Shown piece after piece: positions 56,999 through 64,000 of a DNA stretch of 64,000 nt (its first letter is position 1; each line of letters opens with the position of its first letter). The translations under genes and the position numbers were made by a program. Source of the stretch: Glycine soja (taxonomy: Eukaryota; Streptophyta; Magnoliopsida; Fabales; Fabaceae); assembly GCF_004193775.1 (NCBI RefSeq), contig NC_041007.1:23525696-23589695 (forward strand), given 5' to 3'. The notes under the pieces are model-generated. The model made no database searches. It saw nothing but the letters and a program-made list of their open reading frames with translations, and was not told the DNA's origin.

Positions 56999-57180
56999 TC
57001 TGTTGTGTTTTTGAGAATTCCAATCAGTGGAATCAAGAAAGAATCGAAAAAGAAGATGATTAATAGTTGTGGGAGTCAATTTGATGCAAAAATGAGAGAG
57101 ATATGGTGTTTGGAAGATTTGGGGGAAAAAGGGGGTGCCACAATCTTGAGTTTCGTGGCTGCAACGTTTGAAACGCGTGT

Positions 57181-57311
57181 TATTTATAGCGGAGGACGAA
57201 TGGTAATTGATTACAGGTCTTAGTAATCGATTACAAGACTATACTGCCACTTGGTAATCAATTATAGGAATCTGTAATCGATTACATGTAATGGTAATCA
57301 ATTACCAGAAC
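57181..57311 (-). promoter_or_regulatory. Putative internal promoter of element F's extra ORF
   Basis: On the minus strand six TAATCGATTA-like words (57311 down to about 57199) are followed by a TATA box, gctataaata (57190-57181), 183 bp before the ORF's start codon at 56998. This repeats the arrangement of element C, including the number of sites and TATA-to-ATG distance. Promoter activity is inference. Confidence 0.55.
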
Positions 57312-57369
57312 ACCAAACAAGGCTTTTCTCCTAAAAATTACCTATTTCTATTATCTAAGAACATTATCT

Positions 57370-57770
57370 TACTCTATCAATCAATTATACTAAAAATCAT
57401 TCACTATTAATCAAAGAAAAACAAGCACAATAACATATTAATCAAAAACACAATCAAACACACAATCAAAAGCAATCATCAAAACACAATAAAAAACAAT
57501 TATCAAAGACAATCAACATAACTATCAATCATAATCATCAAGGACAATAAAAAACTTAAGTAGAAAACAAGCATCAAAACTCAATCAAACATAGTCAAAA
57601 CACTTTACGATCAAAGTCAATCAAGCACAATCATTAAACACAATAATCAAACACAAACATTTAAACACAATCAAACACAATCAAACACTTTACAATCAAA
57701 TTCAATCAATCATTAAACACAATCAAACACTTTACAATCAAATTCAATCAATCATTGAAACAAAAGCCAT
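57370..57770. repeat. Degenerate 'caatcaaacacaa' repeats replacing pol in element F
   Basis: About 400 bp of irregular copies of 'aatcaaacaca' and 'aaacactttacaatcaaattcaatcaatcatt', the latter twice in tandem (near 57683 and 57723). It begins exactly where RT would start (a MAFVSM-like codon run on the minus strand at about 57765-57750). Confidence 0.7.
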
Positions 57771-58451
57771 ATTATCGCATATATCTTTAAGAGAATGTCT
57801 AGTTGTTACCCCTTTTTAGATATCACCAATGATGTTGTCAAGGGGATAATCTCTAGAAGATTTCCATTCTCTTGTAAGATCATCATTTGTTTTGGTTTCA
57901 TCAACATGAGAATCCTCATTGCTTCCTTCTCCTTTTCCTTTTCTTGTCCATGAATATGCATTTGTTCTAAAGATTCTGCAATATCATCTAAAATATCCTT
58001 TCTTGGAGGAATAGCATTAGACTCATCAAAGGAAACATGAATAGATTCTTCTATGATCATAGTTCTTTTGTTATATACTCTATATGCTTTACTTTGCAAT
58101 GAATATCCAAGATAGATGCCTTCATCAGATTTTTCATCTTTACAATTTGATACCCTAAAATACTCATCCATTCCTAAGGCAGATGTAATTATGTTTTAGG
58201 CTTTTAAGTTATATTGTACTCGTCTTCTTTCTTCCTCACTTCAATTTTCCCTAGGCTTTTCTGTTGTTGTATTTCCAGCCACCATGGTGGGAACATAAGG
58301 CCCTATTTCAATGGCTTGCCAAATGTTTAAATCTATAGCCTCTATAAAGATTTTTGCATGCGGCTTTTCCAATAATGGTAACCCACTCTATTAAAAATGG
58401 GAGGCCTATTAATTGAATTGCCTTCGGGGAACAAGTAGTTTGATGAGGCCA
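57771..58451 (-). pseudogene. Element F gag fused to a pol fragment by deletion
   Basis: From the gag start (ATG near 58451, MASSN..-like) the frame-damaged gag runs to MDEYFRVSNCK (58171-58139) and passes directly into DEKSDEGIYLGYSLQSKAYR, which in element C lies after the integrase core. About 2.5 kb comparable to C's 36400-38960 is missing. The fragment ends where the tandem repeats begin. Confidence 0.82.
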
Positions 58452-58502
58452 TAATTCTTGAAGCTTCTAAACTTTGTACAAGAACGAGGCTCTGATACCA
58501 CT

Positions 58503-59825
58503 TGTTGGACAAGAGGCCTTAGAAATCTTAAGAAGGGGGGGTTGAATTAAGATTTCACAAACTATTCCCCAATTAAAATTTCTATACAGATTTTAACCTA
58601 AGTTCCAAGATTCCTTTTAAAATGAATTACTAAATAACAATTCAAATTAAACTAACTGAATAGAAATGATAAACAACAATAAGTAAAAGAGTTTGAGGGA
58701 AGAGAGAATGCAAACTCAGTTTAATACTGGTTCGGCAAAGTCTGTTGCCTACGTCCAGTCCCCAAGAAACCCGCTTGGGAGTTCCACTATCTGGTAAATC
58801 CTTTACAACTTCTGAAACACACAAGGACATCCCTTCCTTTGTGTTTAGATGCTTTACAACAAGAGACTCTCAGTCTCTTAGCCCTTTGATTAGAAAGAGA
58901 GGAAGAAGAAGATGATCTCTCTTGAAAGAGATAGATGTTTATGATGAAGCACTCAATTCCTTATTGAATCTCACAAGTGTTTGGCCAAGGAATGTTTGAA
59001 GATAAGATGATTTGTATTTGAGAGGATAAGAACTTTGAACTCAGTGAAAAATTCTCTTAATCATTTGAGAGGATAAAACTTTTTAGGCAATAAAAAACTC
59101 TCTTAATCTTTTGAGAGGATAAGACATTTTGGGCAATGAAAAACTCTCATAATCTTTTGAGAGGATAAGACATTTTGGACAAGAAAAACTCTCATAATAT
59201 TTTGAGAGGCTGAGACATTTTGAACAAGCAAAACTCTCAACAAATTTCGTTCCCAAGTCACTAATTTATAGGCCATTGATAGCCTTTCAAAATTCAAATG
59301 AAAAGTTGTGACTGTTGGGAATATTTCTTGAAACTACTCACTGGTAATCGATTACAATCTTGGTGTAATCAATTACACAATTATTTTTCTTGAACAATTG
59401 TGACTCTTAATTTAAAATTTGAATTTCTAACGTTCAGAGTCTCTGGTAATTGATTACAATATGTCGGTAATCAATTACACATTTTGAAAACCTTTGAAAA
59501 ATGTTTGAAATGATTTTTAGAAAGCTTTTGTGCTTCTGGTAATCAATTACAGTCTCTGGTAATCGATTACCAGAGAGAAGACTTTAAAATCATTTGTTTT
59601 GAAAGAAAAATAACTTGGCCAAATCTTTGTGCTTTCAAATCTAACTTATAAATCTAACTTAAGAATCTATCAAGTCAATCTTACTTGAATATCTTGGATT
59701 GCTTGATGTTTACTTGAATTATCCATGAAGACAAATCTTTCTTGAAATCAAAATCTTCTTGGGTTGGTCTTGGATATGCTTGACTATTGGCATCATCAAA
59801 ATCTTCTTGAAGCCTTGCTTCTACA
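58503..59825 (-). repeat. Element F 5' LTR
   Basis: 1323 bp, close to the other LTR but with a few extra palindromes (59340-59375, 59455-59580). Same four-fold 'ctctca..ttttgagaggataaga' repeats at 59045-59240. Confidence 0.9.
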
Positions 59826-59880
59826 GTTTTCACAAAGTTTGCAGGAAGCTTTAAGAACACCCCTTTGTTTGTACCAAGAC
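59826..59880 (+). pseudogene. Element E integrase, continuation
   Basis: After the duplicated gtttt, the frame joins that of 54022-54184 and continues the integrase core (SQSLQEAL..) for about 17 codons until LTR fragment G begins at 59881. Confidence 0.75.
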
Positions 59881-60225
59881 TGTAACACCTCAATTTTCAG
59901 AAAATAAATAAAAAAGTTTTATTTAAAAATTAATAGAGTTTTTAGAAATTAAATAAATTAGATAAAAGAGTTTTTGTTAATTAAAATAAAGGTTTCACAG
60001 TATTAAAAACTAAATAGAGTAAAATGATGTTTTAGAAAATATAGGGATGTTTTAATTTGTTATTTATTTAATGAAAGAGTAAAATAGAATTCTTTTTTAT
60101 AAAATAATAAAATAAAGAAAAATAGAGTGAATAATAGGCTCAAAGTACCCTAACTATAAATAAAGACATATTAGGTCTTTTTTTTTAAATTTACGATATG
60201 TTTCCACGCTCTCTCTTCCTCCCAT
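59881..60225 (+). repeat. Fragment G: 5' part of another LTR
   Basis: It starts TGTAACACCTCAATTTTCAG, similar to the start of element A's LTR, directly in E's integrase. TATA-like ctataaataaag near 60154. The rest is cut off at about 60225 where copia remnant H begins, so no TSD can be read. Confidence 0.6.
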
Positions 60226-61071
60226 ACTAGATGTTTCTTTGCATTTTTCCATACCAAATTTCTTTATCAATTTTATGTAGTATTTGGTTTGACTGAGGAA
60301 GGTTTCATGTTCCATTTGTTTGACTTGGAGTCCTAGAAAGAAGTTTAGTTCTCCTATCATAAACATCTTAAATTCTTTCTGCATGCAACATGAAAATTCC
60401 TTGCACAAGGTTTCATTAGTAGAGCCAAATATAATATCTATATTTGAACAATTAACAAATAATTGTTTACTTTCTTAATAAGTAAGGTTTTGTCAACCTG
60501 ACCTCTAGTAAAAGATTGTTCAATTAAAAAACTGATCAATCTATCATACCATGACCTTGGTGCTTGCTTCAAACCATATGGTGCATTTTTCAATTTGTAG
60601 ACATAGTCAAGATGTTCATGATCCACAAATCCTGGTGGTTGGTCTGCATACACTTCTTGTTCAATGCATCCATTGAGGAAGATGCTTTTTACATCCATCT
60701 GAAAAAGTCTCAAATTCATAATACAAGCAAATGCAAGTAGCAATCTTATAGCTTCTAACCTTGCAACTAGAGCATAGGTTTCATCATAGTCAATTCCTTC
60801 TTCTTGGTTATATCATTTTGCAACCAATCTTGCTTTATTCCTTACGATAATGTCGGATTCATCAAGTTTATTTCAAAGCACCCATTTGGTTTCGATTGAC
60901 TTGTGAGAGGTTGGTTTAGGAACTAAATTACATACATCATTTCTCTTAAACTGATTCATCTCTTCATGCATTTCCATTAACCAATGTTCATCACATAAAG
61001 CTTCATCAATGTTTCTTGGTTCAACTTGAGAAACAAAAGCCATGTTGTTACATAGAATTCTAATTCTAGAG
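60226..61071 (-). pseudogene. Element H reverse transcriptase, partial
   Basis: MAFVSQVEPRNIDEALCDEH (near 61040-60980), then, with frame breaks, FQMDVKSIFLNGCIEQEVYA, YGLKQAPRSWYDRL and SFTRGQVDKTLLIKKVN (60743-60450). The YVDD box itself is disrupted by a small deletion near 60437. GELNFFLGLQVKQMEHETFL (near 60330) and KKFGMEKCKE end the fragment. Confidence 0.85.
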
Positions 61072-61916
61072 TGATGGAAGCTTGCTTGAGAAGCTTCTAT
61101 GGAGGTTGGATCTTTAAGATTCAATGAGTTCCTTCAATGGTGATTTTCAACCATGGAGATGCAACGGAAGATAAAGGAGAAGAGGTGAGAGGAGGCGCCA
61201 TCCACTAGGGAATAAGCCATGGAAGGAGGAGCTTTACCACCAAGAGAGTGCCTTGGATAAGAAGCTTAGAGAGGAAGCTTCAATGGAGAAAAATAATGAG
61301 AAAGGGGGAGTTGGGGCACGAAATGGAAGGAGAAAAAAAGGGAGAGAAGTTGAACTTTGACGTGTGTCTCACAGGTTTCACATTCATCAAAGTTACAACA
61401 AGTGTTACACATGTTTTTATTTATAGCCTAGGTAGCTTCCTTGAGAAACTTCCTTGAGAAGCTTCCTTGATAAGCTTCCTTGAGAATCTTCTTTGAGAAG
61501 CTTCCTTGAGAAACTAGAGCTTAGCTACACATACACCTCTAATAGCTAAGCTCACCTCCTTGAGATGAGAAGCTAGAGCTTAGCTACACACACCCCTCTA
61601 ATAGCCAAGCTCACCCCCATGCCAAAATATATGAAAATACAAAAAATTCCCTACTACAAAGACTACTCAAAATGCCCTAAAATACAAGGCTAAAACCCTA
61701 TACTACTAGAATGACCAAAATACAAGGCTCAAAAGAAGGAAAACCTATTCTAATATTTACAAAGACAAGTGGACCCAACCTTGGCCCATGGGCTCAGAAA
61801 CTACCCTGAGGTTCATGAGAATCTTAGGGCCTTCTTCAGCAGCTCTAACCTACTCCTTTTGGAGCCTCCGGCTCATGGCTCCGGTGGTTGGTCCCTTCCT
61901 AGGGAGGATTGCATCA
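61072..61916 (-). repeat. Solo LTR J in element H, TSD tagag
   Basis: On the minus strand it starts TGATGCAATCCTCCCTAGG and ends CTTCCATCA, 845 bp. tagag on both sides (61067-61071, 61917-61921). It is distantly like the element D LTRs (same start, 'ctaagattctcatga' phrase). It has five or six tandem 16-17 bp units 'aagcttccttgag' (61433-61515) and, on the minus strand, a TATA box ctataaataaaa near 61425. Confidence 0.9.
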
Positions 61917-62038
61917 TAGAGCATGTAGAAACACCCTTAGAGATTTCTCTAATTATGTTGTCTAAGAAGAGATCTTTTTGAGTTCTCCACTTGCTAGGAA
62001 GTTCTTTAGGCATTGTTGTAGAAATCTATTTGCTTTGC

Positions 62039-62960
62039 TTAATTTTTAGCTATGATGTCATCTTCAAGAATATAATCCTTTTCATGAAAACCTGCATCTT
62101 CCAAAGAATTTTCTTGATCGAAAGAGTTAGTTTCATCACAAACCACATGTATAGATTCTTCTATAGTTAAAGTTCTTTTAGTGAATACCCTATATGCCTT
62201 ACTATGTAGTGAATAATCAAGAAAAATATCCTCATCATCCTTTGCATCAAATTTGGCAAGAGAGTATTTACCGTTGTTTAAAAAGAAAAACTTACAACCA
62301 AAAACTTTTAGGTGTGAAATGTTTGTTTTTCTTCCCTTATACAATTCATAAGGAGTTTTCTTCAAAATAGGCCTAATATGAACTCTGTTCAAGGTGTAAC
62401 AAATAATATGTACAACATCTGCCCAAAAGTACTTAGGCAACCTTGTTTCATTTAGAAAGGTTTTTGCACATTCTTCAAGGGATCTATTTTTCCTCTCCAC
62501 AACACCATTATGTTAAGGTGTTCTTGGGGCAGGAAAATGGTGGTGAATTCCATTTTCTTCACAAAAGTTTTCAAAAGACTTATTTTGAAATTCATCTTCA
62601 TAATTGAAACAATGTTGAGACCCTTTTCATTTTGAATCACCTTGGCATGTTTGTGAAAAGCATCCAAAGCTTCATTTCTGGTTTTCAAAAACAAGGTCCA
62701 AGTAAACCTTGAGTAATCATCCATAGTTACCAAACCATAGTAATTTCCACCTAAACTCATAGTTCTAGACGGACCAAATAAATCAATGTGAAGTAGTTCA
62801 AGGGGCCTTGAAGTAGAAACAACATTTTTGCATTGAAAAGAGTTTTTAACTTGCTTCCCTTTTTACAAGCTTCACACAGTTTGTCTTTCTTAAACTTGAG
62901 TTTTGGAAGACAATTACTAAGTCTTTCCTAACTAGATTATTTAAATGATGCATATTAATG
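62039..62960 (-). pseudogene. Element H integrase
   Basis: MSLGGNYYGLVTMDDYSRFT supplies the region after the first catalytic Asp (62760-62700). The second Asp region is altered (IVSIMKMNFK). After a frameshift near 62500 ERKNRSLEECAKTFLNE carries the catalytic Glu. It goes on to NISHLKVFGCKFFFLNNGKY and SKAYRVFTKRTLTIEESIHV, typical of copia integrase tails. Sequence above 62760 holds the CXXC part of the pre-integrase zinc region, damaged. Confidence 0.85.
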
Positions 62961-62977
62961 TGTGCAGTCCTACAATG

Positions 62978-63538
62978 CTACAACCATGAATCATCTATTT
63001 TACTCACCAAGCAACTTAGCTCATGAAAAGATGCTTGCTCAACATTCAGCATATAAATGCTACTTATTCTCTTACCAATATGGAGAGCTTTACTGGATAT
63101 GGCTTCACTTATAAGACAACAATTTCTATTGAATTCAATCTTGAAACCTTTATCACAAAGTTGGCTAATGCTTAGAAGATTATGCTTTAGTTTATCCACA
63201 TATAACACATTCTTTATCTGAGTTTCGTCTTGATTCCCTATACTTCCTTCTCCCATTATCTTTCCTTTGTTATTGTCTCCAAACATGACGTATCCACCAT
63301 CCTTTGACACAAAGTCAGAGAGTTTGGACTTGTCACCTGTCATGTGCCTAGAGCAGCCACTATCCATGTACCATAGTGAATCTTTTGCTTTTAGGCACAC
63401 CTACAAGACGAAATCAATTAGAGAAAGGTGGTATTCAATTTAAGTTGGGTCTTATGGGGACAATCATTGCAAAAAAATCTTTTGGAATCCACATGCATTT
63501 TCCACTCAGAATGTCAAACTTTGTAACATAGCAATAGT
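62978..63538 (-). pseudogene. Element H protease and end of gag
   Basis: SLWYMDSGCSRHMTGDKSKL has the aspartic protease DSG triad (near 63370), followed by GDNNKGKIMGEGSIG and KHNLLSISQLCDKG, the usual copia order. Upstream, 63538-63400, a frame with stops reads the linker from gag (YVTKFDILSGK..). It is cut at 63538 by LTR I. Confidence 0.85.
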
Positions 63539-64000
63539 TGTTGGATCAAGTGGCCTCAGAATAATTAAGAATGGGGGGTTGAATTAATTATGAACCTGTC
63601 TTGACTAATTTAAAATTTATCCTTCTTAATGTTACTAGACTCAATTAGGCTTTACTACTAAGTTATGAGAAAGTAAAGAACAGAAACAATAACTTAGATA
63701 AAAGTAAAGCGGAAATAAAAGGTACATAGAAAAAAGATAAAGAGTGTAGGGAAGAAAAAGATAAACACAAGATTTATACTGGTTCGGCCATAACCCGTGC
63801 CTACGTCCAGTCCCCAAGCAACCACCGGTTCTTGAGATTTCCAATAACCTTGTAAAATCCTTTACAAGCAAAGATCCACAAGGGATGTACCCTCCCTTGT
63901 TCTCTTTGAACAACCAAGTGGATGTACCCTCCACTTGAACTGATCCACAAGAGATGTACCCTCTCTTGTTCTCAGTATTACAACTCAAGTAGATGTACCC
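63539..64000 (-). repeat. Element I: copia LTR running off the window
   Basis: Read on the plus strand it starts TGTTGGATCAAGTGGCCTCA, the reverse of a copia LTR end similar to those of C and F. It shares 'tggttcggc..cctacgtccagtccccaag' with the F LTRs. No PBS lies before it, so H is the target of the insertion or it is a solo LTR. It contains the hairpin array described separately. Confidence 0.75.
63849..64000. repeat. Array of hairpins with constant TGTACCC loop in LTR I
   Basis: Perfect 8-bp stems: cttgtaaa/tttacaag (63849-63868, loop atcc); acaaggga/tcccttgt (63878-63900); caagtgga/tccacttg (63915-63937); acaagaga/tctcttgt (63947-63969). The last three have the loop tgtaccc. A fifth starts caagtaga tgtaccc (63986-64000) and is cut by the window end. 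They lie in the part of the LTR that should be transcribed. Confidence 0.75.

Larger units (their letters stand above)
54185..59825 (-). mobile_element. Element F: pol-deleted copia element keeping the extra ORF, TSD gtttt
   Basis: The LTRs are 54185-55457 and 58503-59825, both TGTTGG..TTCTACA as seen on the plus strand. gtttt flanks it (54180-54184, 59826-59830). PBS gctctgatacca at 58489-58500 and a purine-rich PPT (on the minus strand) at 55458-55471 show the minus orientation. Inside are the first part of gag, a short piece of pol, an AT-rich repetitive stretch, a promoter-like region and the extra ORF. It must have been moved by proteins from a full element such as C. Confidence 0.92.
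60226..63538 (-). mobile_element. Element H: copia remnant, pol only
   Basis: Minus-strand copia pol with no LTRs of its own in view. From high to low coordinates: protease, integrase, then solo LTR J, then RT, which breaks off before its end at about 60226. The fragment at 2985-3888 is the same family. It is limited on the right by LTR I (63539). Confidence 0.8.

Noticed and set aside
1..64000. CRISPR arrays, tRNA or rRNA genes, bacterial operons
   Set aside because: None seen. The tandem hairpins at 63.85-64 kb have short unequal spacing and lie in an LTR, so they are not a CRISPR.

Overview
The window reads as nuclear DNA of a legume, most probably soybean (Glycine). It is AT-rich, its one intact gene has plant-type introns, and its LTR retrotransposons, CACTA ends and FAR1-related MULE are of kinds typical of soybean. 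The species name is an inference; no database was consulted.

Layout. 1-2.0 kb: 3' end of a Ty3-gypsy element. 2.3-3.9 kb: truncated LTR and reverse-transcriptase scraps. 3.9-8.2 kb: decayed Mutator-like element (MULE), minus strand, with FAR1-type, transposase, SWIM and OTU-protease regions plus a second ORF. 10.27-19.36 kb: the only host gene I can support as intact, a 10-exon minus-strand DUF676-type serine esterase whose exons join in frame to 374 aa; its introns hold repeats, including a Pack-type element carrying pieces of other genes. 19.4-21.3 kb: upstream DNA and degenerate tandem repeats. 21.3-31 kb: CACTA territory, with a solo LTR (22084-23728, TSD acatg) and a Pack-CACTA element (23970-30032, TSD tta) carrying fragments of eIF3d, carbamoyl-phosphate synthase small subunit, a serine carboxypeptidase and an ARF-GAP/C2 protein.

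32-64 kb is one deep nest of retrotransposons, resolved by matching target-site duplications. Gypsy element E holds solo LTR A (32885-52991, caccc), which holds solo LTR B (32909-49463, gttac), which holds copia element C (34919-49367, gaata), whose 3' LTR holds gypsy element D (43742-49180). A also holds a second Pack-type element (50756-51561, tta). E was hit again by minus-strand copia F (54185-59825, gtttt) and LTR fragment G. Next come copia remnant H (minus), with its own solo LTR J (61072-61916, tagag), and the start of another copia LTR, I, which runs off the window.

The most unusual signals are: (1) an extra non-gag/pol ORF in copia elements C and F, each behind its own TATA box and a six-site array of TAATCGATTA-like palindromes, kept in F although nearly all of pol is gone; (2) an array of hairpins in LTR I with a constant TGTACCC loop and stems that change together; (3) the two kinds of gene-fragment-capturing DNA transposon. 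Nearly all transposon coding sequence here is broken by stops, frameshifts or deletions.
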